This document shows, in pieces, positions 56,155 through 64,000 of a DNA stretch of 64,000 bases (positions are counted from its first letter, which is position 1; the number at the start of each line of letters is the position of its first letter). The notes beneath the pieces are model-generated. The model searched no databases and was not told the origin of the DNA. It was given only the letters and a program-made list of their open reading frames with translations. The stretch is taken from NCBI RefSeq assembly GCF_900177535.1, contig NZ_FXAJ01000001.1, positions 124,001 to 188,000 on the forward strand. Reading direction: 5' to 3'. A program made the translations under genes and the position numbers. The DNA is from Priestia filamentosa. GTDB taxonomy: Bacteria > Bacillota > Bacilli > Bacillales > Bacillaceae_H.

Positions 56155-56163
56155 TGTTATACT
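56155..56163 (+). promoter_or_regulatory. Sigma-A extended -10 promoter of trxA
   Basis: TGTTATACT (TGn plus TATACT), about 46 bases before the trxA start; the -35 is poor. Confidence 0.55.
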
Positions 56164-56208
56164 GTGAATATCTTAAAAGAAGTTACTTAGGTATAGGAGG
56201 AATTTTTA

Positions 56209-56523
56209 ATGGCAATTACACATGCAACAGATCAAAACTTTACTGCTGAAACAAATGAAGGGGTAGTACTTGTTGACTTTTGGGCACCATGGTGCGGACC
56301 TTGTAAAATGATTGCTCCAGTTCTTGAAGAACTTGATTCAGATATGGGCGACAAAGTAAAAATCGTAAAGCTTGACGTAGATGAAAACCAAGAAACAGCA
56401 GGAAAATTTGGTGTAATGAGTATCCCGACTTTACTTGTTATGAAAGACGGAGAACAAGTTGACAAAATCGTTGGTTTCCAACCAAAAGAAGCACTTGCTG
56501 AAGCATTAAACAAACATCTATAA
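56209..56523 (+). CDS. trxA: Thioredoxin
   Basis: A cytoplasmic dithiol reductase. The 104-aa protein has the active site WCGPCK (C29 and C32) after VDFWAPW, and the cis-proline in [23 protein letters not shown] precedes ATG. It is a single-gene unit with two promoters, one of sigma-B type, fitting a stress role as in B. subtilis. Confidence 0.98.
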   Translation: MAITHATDQNFTAETNEGVVLVDFWAPWCGPCKMIAPVLEELDSDMGDKVKIVKLDVDENQETAGKFGVMSIPTLLVMKDGEQVDKIVGFQPKEALAEALNKHL

Positions 56524-56532
56524 GCTTTAAAA

Positions 56533-56559
56533 AGGGCGCCTGCTTCTGCAGGTGCTTTT
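56533..56559 (+). terminator. Terminator of trxA
   Basis: Stem GCGCCTGC/GCAGGTGC with G-U pairs and a short T run. Confidence 0.75.
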
Positions 56560-56590
56560 CTTATGACAAGAAGCAAAAGGGGGGGACGTT

Positions 56591-58381
56591 ATGAACGCAA
56601 TTATAAAAGAAAAGCTAGCGATTCTTCCAGATCAGCCTGGCTGTTACTTGATGAAAGATAAGGACGGTACTGTTATTTATGTCGGAAAAGCAAAAGTATT
56701 AAAAAATAGAGTACGCTCATACTTTACTGGAAGTCACGATGGAAAAACGCTTCGTCTTGTGAACGCTATTGTTGATTTTGAATATATCGTCACGTCTTCC
56801 AACATTGAAGCGCTTATTTTAGAAATGAACTTAATTAAGAAGTACGATCCAAAATATAATGTAATGCTAAAAGATGATAAAGGCTATCCATTTATTAAAA
56901 TTAGCAATGAGCGCCATCCACGTTTATTTATCACGAGAAAAGTAAAAAAAGATGGGGGCAAATATTTTGGACCTTACCCAAACGTTCAAGCAGCAAATGA
57001 GACAAAGAGGCTGTTAGATCGCTTATATCCACTCCGGAAATGTTCTACTATTCCAGACCGAGTTTGTCTTTATCATCATATTGGCCAATGTTTGGCTCCC
57101 TGTGTTTATGAAGTGACAAAGGAGCAAAATAAGGAGCTTGTAGATGAGATTGCAAAGTTTTTGAACGGCGGATTCAAGCATGTTAAAGAAGAACTGACTG
57201 AAAAGATGATGAACGCATCAGAAAACCTAGAGTTTGAACGTGCACAGGAATATCGAGATCAAATTTCCCATATTGAAGCAACAATGGAAAAGCAAAAAAT
57301 GATGTTTAATGACTTTATCAATCGAGATGTTTTTGGTTATTCCTATGATAAGGGATGGATGTGTGTCCAAGTGTTCTTTATTCGCCAAGGAAAACTAATT
57401 GAACGTGATGTTTCTATGTTTCCTTTTTATGGTGAACCTGAAGAAGATTTTCTCACTTTTTTAGGACAGTTTTATCAGCAGTCTAACCATGTAAAACCAA
57501 AGGAAGTGCTTCTTCCTGAGCATGTTGATTGTGAAATAGTGGAGCGTCTTTTAGAAATCAAAGCACACTGTCCTCAAAAAGGAAAAAAGAAAGATTTACT
57601 GAACCTAGCCAATAAGAACGCTAAAATTGCTTTAAAAGAAAAATTTTGGCTTATTGAACGTGATGAAGAACGGACAATTAAAGCAATTGAAAATCTTGGA
57701 GAGAAACTAAATATTGATACGCCAAATAGAATCGAAGCATTTGATAACTCAAACATTCAAGGAACAGATCCTGTATCAGCAATGGTCGTATTTGTTGATG
57801 GAAAACCGTATAAGAAAGAATATCGAAAATATAAAATTCGAACTGTTGAAGGTCCAAATGACTATGATTCCATGCGTGAAGTTGTACGACGAAGATATAG
57901 TCGTGTATTAAAAGACAATCTTCCACTTCCAGATTTAATTGTGATTGATGGAGGGAAAGGCCAAATTGCAGCTGCAGAGGATGTACTTGAAAATGAACTT
58001 GGATTGTTTGTTCCTGTTGCAGGGCTTGTAAAAGATAATAAGCACCGAACATCAAACATTATGATAGGAAATCCTTTAGAAGTAGTGCCTCTTGAAAGGA
58101 ACAGCCAAGAGTTTTATTTACTGCAGCGGATTCAAGATGAAGTGCACCGCTTTGCGATTACTTTTCATCGACAAGTTCGGTCAAAATCTTCTTTTCAATC
58201 TGTTCTTGACGATATTAAAGGGGTTGGCGCAAAGCGAAAGAAAATGCTGCTTACTCACTTTGGATCTTTAAAGAAATTAAAAGAAGCAAGCATAGAAGAA
58301 ATCCAAGGAGCAGGGATACCAAAAGATACAGCAACTACGATTTATAGCGCTCTTCGTGAGGAAGACGAAAAAAGTGATTGA
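56591..58381 (+). CDS. uvrC: Excinuclease ABC subunit C
   Basis: Makes both incisions in nucleotide excision repair after UvrAB mark damage. The 596-aa protein has an N-terminal GIY-YIG nuclease (about 12-95, with [17 protein letters not shown]) and a conserved cysteine cluster region ([21 protein letters not shown]). A UvrB-binding UVR motif lies near 205-240, the RNase H-like second nuclease about 375-540 ([29 protein letters not shown]), and tandem HhH motifs at the C-terminus. The ATG follows AAGGGGGGGACG. Confidence 0.97.
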   Translation: MNAIIKEKLAILPDQPGCYLMKDKDGTVIYVGKAKVLKNRVRSYFTGSHDGKTLRLVNAIVDFEYIVTSSNIEALILEMNLIKKYDPKYNVMLKDDKGYPFIKISNERHPRLFITRKVKKDGGKYFGPYPNVQAANETKRLLDRLYPLRKCSTIPDRVCLYHHIGQCLAPCVYEVTKEQNKELVDEIAKFLNGGFKHVKEELTEKMMNASENLEFERAQEYRDQISHIEATMEKQKMMFNDFINRDVFGYSYDKGWMCVQVFFIRQGKLIERDVSMFPFYGEPEEDFLTFLGQFYQQSNHVKPKEVLLPEHVDCEIVERLLEIKAHCPQKGKKKDLLNLANKNAKIALKEKFWLIERDEERTIKAIENLGEKLNIDTPNRIEAFDNSNIQGTDPVSAMVVFVDGKPYKKEYRKYKIRTVEGPNDYDSMREVVRRRYSRVLKDNLPLPDLIVIDGGKGQIAAAEDVLENELGLFVPVAGLVKDNKHRTSNIMIGNPLEVVPLERNSQEFYLLQRIQDEVHRFAITFHRQVRSKSSFQSVLDDIKGVGAKRKKMLLTHFGSLKKLKEASIEEIQGAGIPKDTATTIYSALREEDEKSD

Positions 58382-58426
58382 AAACTTTTTAAATATTTGA
58401 TAAGCTAAAAAAGATTTTAAAAACTG

Positions 58427-58432
58427 TATAAT
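58427..58432 (+). promoter_or_regulatory. -10 element upstream of the lysC riboswitch
   Basis: TATAAT sixteen bases before the riboswitch begins; the -35 is weak. Confidence 0.5.
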
Positions 58433-58447
58433 CACTTCAATATTACT

Positions 58448-58688
58448 GAGGTGAAGATAGAGGTGCGGATTTTAAGAGTATATAGCAGGAGGAAAATGAG
58501 TTCCGTTGATTGTTATAGAAAGGGAAATCTGCCGAAGTGGAAGCTAGCTCATCATAGCTTTTGCTGGTTTTGCATTGAATAAATGTAAGACTGTCAAGAT
58601 CAAAATCTTGGAGGGCTATCTCACACATTGCGCAAATATAGATATTTTAAAAAAGCAATGAGAGATTCTCTCATTGCTTTTTTTTATT
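58448..58688 (+). promoter_or_regulatory. Lysine riboswitch (L box) with terminator
   Basis: The 5' motif GAGGTGAAGATAGAGGTGCG (58448-58467) and the later GAAAGGGAAATCTGCCGAAG match the lysine aptamer. The closing stem pairs GTGAAGATAG with CTATCTCACAC (to about 58630). It ends in a terminator with stem GCAATGAGAG/CTCTCATTGC and eight T (58651-58688). Lysine should cause early termination of lysC. Confidence 0.95.
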
Positions 58689-58754
58689 GCGTTCGCCCTA
58701 CTTACGAGTAAACCATTTGTGTGAAAAAACAAACTGAGGAGAGGTTTTAGAAAA

Positions 58755-59981
58755 ATGGGCTTAGTTGTTCAAAAATTTGGAGGAACTTCCGTAGGAACTA
58801 GCGAGAGAATTCAAAATGTAGCAAGTCGAGTTATTGAGGAGAAAGCAGCAGGTAATGATGTCGTTGTTGTTGTGTCTGCGATGGGAAAAACAACAGATGA
58901 TCTTGTTTCATTATCAAAAGAGCTCAATGAAAACCCAAGTAAGCGGGAAATGGATATGCTTTTAACAACAGGAGAACAGATTACCATTTCTCTTCTTTCT
59001 ATGGCTCTACAGGCGAAAGGTTATGATGCTGTTTCTTTAACAGGTTGGCAAGCTGGAATGAAGACAGAAGAGGTACATGGAAATGCTCGAATTACCAATA
59101 TTGAAACCGCTCGAATCAAACAATATCTCAAAGAAAATAAAATTGTCGTTGTTGCGGGATTCCAAGGGATTACAGAGAACAATGAGATTACAACATTAGG
59201 TAGAGGTGGCTCTGATACAACTGCGGTGGCACTTGCTGCAGCTCTTGAAGCAGAAAAATGTGATATTTACACAGATGTAACAGGAGTCTATACGACAGAT
59301 CCTCGTTATGTTAAAGGTGCGAGAAAACTTAACTCAATTTCTTATGATGAAATGTTAGAGCTTGCTAATCTAGGAGCAGGGGTTCTTCATCCAAGAGCTG
59401 TTGAGTTTGCTAAAAATTATGAAGTAAAGCTTGAAGTTCGATCAAGTTTAGAAAAAGAACGTGGAACAATTATTAAGGAGGAAGCAGAGATGGAAGATAA
59501 TTTATTAGTAAGAGGAATTGCATTTGAGGACAATATTTCCCGAGTGACGGTTATTGGCATGGAGGACGACATTTATACCCTTCCTTCTATCTTCTCACTC
59601 CTTGCTAAACATCATATTAATGTAGACATTATTGTTCAAAGCGTTACGTCTGCTAAGTCAGCAGTATCATTTTCCGTAAAAACAGAGGAACTTCAACGTA
59701 CATTAAGTGTGTTAGAAGCTCAAAAAAGATATTTACAATATGAAGAAGTTGAACATGAAAATGGACTTTCAAAAGTCTCGATTGTTGGTTCTGGAATGGT
59801 TTCAAATCCTGGGGTGGCTGCGAAAATGTTTGAGGTGCTTCAAGATAGTAAAGTTCAAGTGAAAATGGTTAGCACGTCTGAGATTAAAGTTTCAACAGTC
59901 ATTGTGCAAAAAGATATGGTAAAAGCCGTCGAAGCTCTTCATGAAACGTTTGAGTTAACAAATGAACGTGTAGGTAAATAA
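58755..59981 (+). CDS. lysC: Aspartokinase II, lysine-sensitive (alpha subunit)
   Basis: Phosphorylates aspartate, the first step to lysine, threonine, methionine and diaminopimelate for cell wall and spores. The 408-aa length equals B. subtilis LysC. The kinase domain starts VVQKFGGTSVGTSERI with LTTGEQITISLL and FQGITENNEITTLGRGGSDTTA. Two ACT domains occupy about 260-408 (AKHHINVDIIVQSV, SIVGSGMVSNPGVAAKMFEVL). An internal start makes a beta subunit. Controlled by the upstream lysine riboswitch. Confidence 0.97.
   Translation: MGLVVQKFGGTSVGTSERIQNVASRVIEEKAAGNDVVVVVSAMGKTTDDLVSLSKELNENPSKREMDMLLTTGEQITISLLSMALQAKGYDAVSLTGWQAGMKTEEVHGNARITNIETARIKQYLKENKIVVVAGFQGITENNEITTLGRGGSDTTAVALAAALEAEKCDIYTDVTGVYTTDPRYVKGARKLNSISYDEMLELANLGAGVLHPRAVEFAKNYEVKLEVRSSLEKERGTIIKEEAEMEDNLLVRGIAFEDNISRVTVIGMEDDIYTLPSIFSLLAKHHINVDIIVQSVTSAKSAVSFSVKTEELQRTLSVLEAQKRYLQYEEVEHENGLSKVSIVGSGMVSNPGVAAKMFEVLQDSKVQVKMVSTSEIKVSTVIVQKDMVKAVEALHETFELTNERVGK
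59490..59981 (+). CDS. lysC: Aspartokinase II beta subunit from internal start
   Basis: Inside lysC, ATG 59490 (Met246) has AAGGAGG (59475-59481) nine bases ahead and gives a 163-aa product starting MEDNLLVRGIAFEDNISRV. B. subtilis lysC is known to encode a beta subunit of the same length from the same internal position, consisting of the ACT regulatory domains. The conserved ribosome site and start support the same here. Confidence 0.88.
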   Translation: MEDNLLVRGIAFEDNISRVTVIGMEDDIYTLPSIFSLLAKHHINVDIIVQSVTSAKSAVSFSVKTEELQRTLSVLEAQKRYLQYEEVEHENGLSKVSIVGSGMVSNPGVAAKMFEVLQDSKVQVKMVSTSEIKVSTVIVQKDMVKAVEALHETFELTNERVGK

Positions 59982-60017
59982 AAAAGGAGGACTCGTTTAG
60001 CGAGTTCTCCTTTTTTA
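59980..60017. terminator. Bidirectional terminator between lysC and yslB
   Basis: Arms of 16 nt (AAAAAAGGAGGACTCG and CGAGTTCTCCTTTTTT, one G-U pair) with A and T runs on both sides; it touches both stop codons. Confidence 0.92.
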
Positions 60018-60503
60018 TACTAGAATATCTCTTCTGTCATAAACGATGGAAAGGACGACCTTGTTACGGTATTTTTTCCATTGTTCAGCTTCTGCTGTAT
60101 ATCCTTTTTGAGCTTGAATTTGTTCAGCTAGAAATCCAGCCTCAAGTTGGAAAGAGCATGTTTCTTTATTATGTAAACGGCGTTCAACGCTAGGTCCGCT
60201 AAGTTCAAATTCGAGTGAGCTTCTTTGTTCTTTTTTTAGAGTAAGGGTGCCCCATCCTGCACGAATAAAAAAAGTTTGAAGATCTGCTAGGGACGGCTGT
60301 GGATAAACACGTGCAATATTCTTGCCAGCCCAATAGGAAATATTATCTGTTTCCTTTCCTAAAATATCTGGCAAAACAATATCTCTTAGCAGTTCATAAC
60401 CAAATAAAGGAATGGTTTCTTCCTGTGTAACAGCAGATGGCCGTTCCTCTTCTTTTTCCACTTCTTCTAAACTATCTAACTCTTGTTTTTCTCGTTGCTC
60501 CAT
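60015..60503 (-). CDS. yslB: DUF2507 protein YslB
   Basis: A 162-aa soluble protein of the YslB family (DUF2507), with a V4R-like heme-NO-binding fold suggested for the family. An acidic N-terminal tail (about 1-25, EEVEKEEERP) is followed by the conserved IPLFGYELLRDIVLPDILGKE, YWAGKNIARVYP and FFIRAGWGTLTL. Function is unknown. The tail makes it longer than the B. subtilis protein (about 148 aa). Convergent with lysC, divergent from sdhC. Confidence 0.85.
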   Translation of the reverse strand: MEQREKQELDSLEEVEKEEERPSAVTQEETIPLFGYELLRDIVLPDILGKETDNISYWAGKNIARVYPQPSLADLQTFFIRAGWGTLTLKKEQRSSLEFELSGPSVERRLHNKETCSFQLEAGFLAEQIQAQKGYTAEAEQWKKYRNKVVLSIVYDRRDILV

Positions 60504-60617
60504 ACCGATACCTCACTTTCTTTTCCATTATAAATGATTTTTTACGATTTATATAGTTTGTGTAAGAAAAAAGTAGCTTTTCCCTGTTTTAGAAGTGAAA
60601 ATCACCTACAACAATTC

Positions 60618-60646
60618 TTGACGCTTACATTATGGGGGAGTACAAT
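60618..60646 (+). promoter_or_regulatory. Sigma-A promoter of sdhCAB
   Basis: TTGACG (60618-60623), 17-bp spacer, TACAAT (60641-60646). Expected start near 60653, giving a leader of about 140 nt. Confidence 0.82.
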
Positions 60647-60675
60647 AAATTTGTCACATTTGTTTCACAATTTAT

Positions 60676-60717
60676 AATTTGTTGAAAAATGCAAGGGGTT
60701 TCATTTTTCAACAAATT
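60676..60717 (+). other. Perfect 16-bp stem-loop in the sdhC leader
   Basis: AATTTGTTGAAAAATG (60676-60691) and CATTTTTCAACAAATT (60702-60717) are exact complements around the 10-nt loop CAAGGGGTTT. There is no T-tract. It likely affects mRNA stability or RNA pairing; the loop resembles the sdhC ribosome site AAGGGGGGTTT (60780-60790). Confidence 0.9.
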
Positions 60718-60795
60718 AGACTACAACAAAAAGGATGGGGAGCTCGGGTCTATTGGACTACACATGTTTTCTATTTCACAAGGGGGGTTTAGATA

Positions 60796-61404
60796 TTGGA
60801 AGCAACAAAAGAATTTTATTATCGTAGGTTACACTCATTACTGGGTGTAATACCGATCGGGATTTTCCTTATCCAGCATCTTGTTGTTAACCACTTTGCA
60901 ACAAGAAGCCCAGAGGCATTTAACACTGCCGCACACTTCATGGAAAAACTACCGTTTCGCTATTTATTGGAGATCTTTGTGATTTTCTTACCAATTATCT
61001 TTCATGCTGTTTATGGGTTATACATTGCTTTTACAGCCAAGAATAATGCGAACAGATATGGATTCTTTAGAAACTGGATGTTTGTTCTTCAACGTGTTAC
61101 AGGTGTTATTACACTTATCTTTATTACATGGCACGTATGGGAAACGCGTATTCAAGCTATGAGAGGTACTGAAGTTAACTATGATATGATGGCAAACATC
61201 TTATCAAGCCCAGTTTCACTTGCTTTTTATCTTATTGGTGTTATTTCTACTATTTTTCATTTTGCTAACGGCTTATGGTCATTTAGCGTTAGCTGGGGTT
61301 TAACGGTAACTCCTCGTTCTCAAAGAATTGCAACATATGTGACGATTGGCGTATTTTTTGCTCTTACAATTGTAGGTGTCCGCGCCATCCTAGCGTTCAC
61401 TTAA
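60796..61404 (+). CDS. sdhC: Succinate dehydrogenase cytochrome b558 subunit
   Basis: Membrane anchor of respiratory complex II, with two hemes b and menaquinone reduction as in B. subtilis. The 202-aa protein has five membrane helices. The heme ligands are at H28 in LIQHLVVNHF and in later histidines (FHAVYGLY, ITWHVWE, IFHFANG). TTG 60796 is taken as start; the site AAGGGGGG is eight bases ahead and no ATG is near. First gene of sdhCAB. Confidence 0.96.
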   Translation: MEATKEFYYRRLHSLLGVIPIGIFLIQHLVVNHFATRSPEAFNTAAHFMEKLPFRYLLEIFVIFLPIIFHAVYGLYIAFTAKNNANRYGFFRNWMFVLQRVTGVITLIFITWHVWETRIQAMRGTEVNYDMMANILSSPVSLAFYLIGVISTIFHFANGLWSFSVSWGLTVTPRSQRIATYVTIGVFFALTIVGVRAILAFT

Positions 61405-61434
61405 TTTATTCATATCTCAAAGGAGTGAGTTACG

Positions 61435-63234
61435 ATGAGTAACGGAAAAATTATTGTTGTCGGCGGTGGACTCGCTGGTTTAATGGCAACAATTAAAATT
61501 GCGGAATCTGGTAAGAAAGTAGACTTGTTTTCTATCGTTCCAGTGAAGCGTTCTCATTCAGTTTGTGCGCAAGGTGGAATAAACGGAGCCGTAAATACAA
61601 AAGGTGAGGGAGATTCGCCATGGGAGCACTTTGACGATACAGTTTATGGTGGAGACTTTTTAGCAAACCAGCCTCCTGTTAAAGCAATGTGTGAAGCAGC
61701 ACCGGGAATTATTCATCTATTAGACCGTATGGGGGTTATGTTTAACCGTACGCCAGAAGGATTGCTGGATTTCCGCCGCTTTGGAGGTACACAGCATCAT
61801 AGAACAGCTTTTGCTGGAGCAACAACAGGACAGCAACTTTTATATGCACTTGATGAGCAAGTTCGTCGTTATGAAGTAGCAGGTCTTGTAACTAAATATG
61901 AAGGATTTGAATTTCTAGGAGCCGTTATTGATGATGAAGGAACCTGTAGAGGGATTACCGCTCAGAATTTGCAATCAATGGAGATTGGTTCATACAAAGC
62001 AGATGCGGTAATTATGGCAACAGGTGGACCTGGGATAGTATTTGGTAAATCAACAAACTCCATGATCAATACAGGATCAGCAGCTTCTATTGTTTATCAA
62101 CAAGGAGTACACTATGCAAACGGGGAGTTTATTCAAATTCATCCAACCGCAATTCCAGGGGATGATAAACTTCGTCTTATGAGCGAATCAGCACGTGGTG
62201 AAGGTGGCCGTGTTTGGACATATAAAGACGGAAAACCTTGGTACTTCCTTGAAGAAAAGTATCCAGCATACGGAAACTTAGTTCCGCGTGATATCGCAAC
62301 TCGTGAGATTTTTGATGTTTGCGTTAATCAAAAATTGGGTATTAACGGAGAGAACATGGTATATCTTGATCTTTCTCATAAAGATGCGAAAGAACTAGAT
62401 ATTAAGCTTGGTGGAATTATTGAGATTTATGAAAAATTCATGGGTGACGATCCGCGTAAAGTACCAATGAAGATCTTCCCTGCCGTTCACTATTCAATGG
62501 GTGGCCTTTGGGTTGATTATGATCAAATGACAAATATTCCTGGTCTTTTCGCAGCTGGTGAATGTGATTATTCTCAGCACGGTGGAAACCGCTTAGGTGC
62601 AAACTCTCTACTTTCAGCTATTTACGGTGGTATGGTTGCAGGACCAAACGCAGTAAAATATATTGAAGGTCTTAATAAATGGACAGATTCTATAGAGTCT
62701 TCACTTTATGATAAACATGTAAAAGAGCAAGAACAAAAATGGCAAAACATTCTTTCTCTAGATGGAAAAGAAAACGCTTATGTCCTTCATAGAGAACTTG
62801 GAGAATGGATGACTGATAACGTAACAGTTGTACGTTATAATGATAAATTGTTAAAAACAGATGATAAAATTCAAGAGCTTCTTGAGCGCTATCAGAATAT
62901 TAATATTAACGATACAGCAAAATGGAGTAACCAAGGAGCGGCATTTACGCGTCAGCTAGCAAATATGCTTCAACTTGCTCGTGTTATTACACTTGGTGCT
63001 TATAACCGTAATGAAAGTCGCGGAGCACATTACAAACCAGATTTCCCAGAACGTAATGATGAAGAATTCCTAAAAACAACGATGGCAACTTTTGTAGATC
63101 GTGAGTCAGCACCTAACTTTTCTTATGAAGATGTAGATGTTTCATTAATCAAGCCGCGTAAACGTGATTATTCACAGAAGAAAGATAGTGGATCAGCATC
63201 CTCTAAAAAAAAAGAGGGGGTTAGTGAGAAATGA
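61435..63234 (+). CDS. sdhA: Succinate dehydrogenase flavoprotein subunit
   Basis: Oxidises succinate to fumarate with covalently bound FAD. The 599-aa protein has the FAD motif VVGGGLAGLMATI (about 6-18), the flavin-attachment histidine in RSHSVCAQGGINGA (about residue 40), active-site arginine regions HPTAIPGDDKLRLMSESARGEGG and GECDYSQHGGNRLGANSLLSA. AAAGGAGTGAG precedes ATG. The end overlaps sdhB by four bases (ATGA), giving translational coupling. Confidence 0.97.
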   Translation: MSNGKIIVVGGGLAGLMATIKIAESGKKVDLFSIVPVKRSHSVCAQGGINGAVNTKGEGDSPWEHFDDTVYGGDFLANQPPVKAMCEAAPGIIHLLDRMGVMFNRTPEGLLDFRRFGGTQHHRTAFAGATTGQQLLYALDEQVRRYEVAGLVTKYEGFEFLGAVIDDEGTCRGITAQNLQSMEIGSYKADAVIMATGGPGIVFGKSTNSMINTGSAASIVYQQGVHYANGEFIQIHPTAIPGDDKLRLMSESARGEGGRVWTYKDGKPWYFLEEKYPAYGNLVPRDIATREIFDVCVNQKLGINGENMVYLDLSHKDAKELDIKLGGIIEIYEKFMGDDPRKVPMKIFPAVHYSMGGLWVDYDQMTNIPGLFAAGECDYSQHGGNRLGANSLLSAIYGGMVAGPNAVKYIEGLNKWTDSIESSLYDKHVKEQEQKWQNILSLDGKENAYVLHRELGEWMTDNVTVVRYNDKLLKTDDKIQELLERYQNININDTAKWSNQGAAFTRQLANMLQLARVITLGAYNRNESRGAHYKPDFPERNDEEFLKTTMATFVDRESAPNFSYEDVDVSLIKPRKRDYSQKKDSGSASSKKKEGVSEK

Positions 63235-63998
63235 CTGAGACAAAAACAAAAACCATTAAGTTGATTATTACACGCCAAGATTCACCGGAAACAGCTCCAT
63301 ATGATGAGGAATTTGAGATTGAATATCGTCCAAATATGAACGTTATTTCAGCTCTAATGGAAATTCGTCGAAATCCAGTAAATTCAAAAGGTGAGCATAC
63401 AACACCAATTAACTGGGATATGAACTGTTTAGAAGAAGTTTGTGGAGCATGCTCAATGGTTATTAACGGACGCCCTCGTCAATCTTGTACAGCGTTAGTT
63501 GATAAACTTGAACAACCGATTCGACTCAAGCCAATGAAAACTTTCCCTATTGTGAGGGATCTACAAGTCGACCGTAGCCGCATGTTTGATTCATTGAAAA
63601 AAGTAAAAGCATGGGTACCGATTGATGGAACTTACGATTTAGGGCCGGGACCACGTATGCCAGAGAAGAAACGCCAATGGGCATACGAGCTCTCAAAATG
63701 TATGACTTGTGGAGTATGCTTAGAAGCTTGTCCAAATGTAAACAGTAAATCAAATTTCATTGGACCTGCTCCATTATCACAAGTTCGCTTATTCAATGCA
63801 CATCCGACTGGAGCAATGAATAAACATGAACGACTTGATGCTCTAATGGAAGATGGAGGACTTTCAAATTGCGGTAACTCACAAAACTGCGTAAAATCTT
63901 GTCCAAAAGGTATTCCATTAACAACATCAATTGCTGCTTTAAACAGAGACACTACTCTTCGCTCTTTCCGAAAGTTTTTTGGAAGTGATGCAGAATAA
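63231..63998 (+). CDS. sdhB: Succinate dehydrogenase iron-sulfur subunit
   Basis: Carries electrons from SdhA to SdhC through three clusters. The 255-aa protein has the 2Fe-2S ligands in CLEEVCGACSMVINGRPRQSC pattern (key cysteines near residues 65, 70, 73 and 85). The CMTCGVCLEACP and CVKSCP motifs serve the 4Fe-4S and 3Fe-4S centres. ATG lies in the sdhA stop region with GAGGGGGTTAG upstream. The gene is complete and ends two bases before the window edge. Confidence 0.97.
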   Translation: MTETKTKTIKLIITRQDSPETAPYDEEFEIEYRPNMNVISALMEIRRNPVNSKGEHTTPINWDMNCLEEVCGACSMVINGRPRQSCTALVDKLEQPIRLKPMKTFPIVRDLQVDRSRMFDSLKKVKAWVPIDGTYDLGPGPRMPEKKRQWAYELSKCMTCGVCLEACPNVNSKSNFIGPAPLSQVRLFNAHPTGAMNKHERLDALMEDGGLSNCGNSQNCVKSCPKGIPLTTSIAALNRDTTLRSFRKFFGSDAE

Positions 63999-64000
63999 AA

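Overview
The window is a continuous stretch of core chromosome from a low-GC, endospore-forming Bacillaceae bacterium. Gene content and order closely follow the Bacillus subtilis segment running from argH through ytoI, dnaE, accDA, pyk, citZ-icd-mdh, phoPR, polA, gapB, speD, dnaBI, thrS, infC-rpmI-rplT, pheST, mutS2, the fadR fatty-acid genes, trxA, uvrC and lysC to sdhCAB. Spore-related genes (ytrI, ytrH, ytvI, ytaF, ytxC, sspI) show a sporulating host. I see no insertion sequences, prophage, CRISPR array, rRNA or tRNA. The genus cannot be fixed from this window alone.

Layout. 1-4.8 kb: end of argH, two small unknown genes, ytoI, ytpI, nrnA, ytrH-ytrI. 4.9-14.4 kb: dnaE, malic enzyme ytsJ, accD-accA, pyk, fxsA. 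14.4-20.5 kb: ytvI, ytwI, TCA genes citZ-icd-mdh and a MaoC-like protein. 20.7-28.3 kb: phoPR, polA-mutM-ytaF-coaE. 28.4-33.3 kb: gapB, speD, nrdR-dnaB-dnaI. 33.3-38.8 kb: ytxC, thrS, infC-rpmI-rplT, ysdA, a dUTPase. 38.8-44.9 kb: ysdC, sspI, ysgA, pheS-pheT. 45.2-50.9 kb: zapA-yshB, polX, mutS2, yshE and a microprotein. 50.9-58.4 kb: lcfA, fadR-fadB-etfB-etfA, trxA, uvrC. 58.4-64 kb: lysC, yslB, sdhCAB.

The window is rich in readable regulation. It holds Thr and Phe T-boxes, a lysine riboswitch, an L20-type leader with an ATT-started infC, a cre-like site in the citZ leader, two inverted CcpN-type operators at gapB, a FadR operator at fadR and a sigma-B-type promoter for trxA.

Three observations seem the most novel. 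(1) A structured speD leader of about 140 nt starts right at a good promoter and carries an 8-nt perfect anti-Shine-Dalgarno segment. I do not recognise it as a known riboswitch class. (2) Between phoR and polA, four TTTACA-like repeats in exact 11-bp phase precede a short region ending in a strong intrinsic terminator, which looks like a PhoP-controlled small RNA of about 70 nt. (3) A C-rich segment of that putative RNA is perfectly complementary over 10 nt to the loop region of a 16-bp hairpin in the sdhC leader. Also notable: pfkA is absent from between accA and pyk, and rnhC from between pheT and zapA, where B. subtilis carries them.
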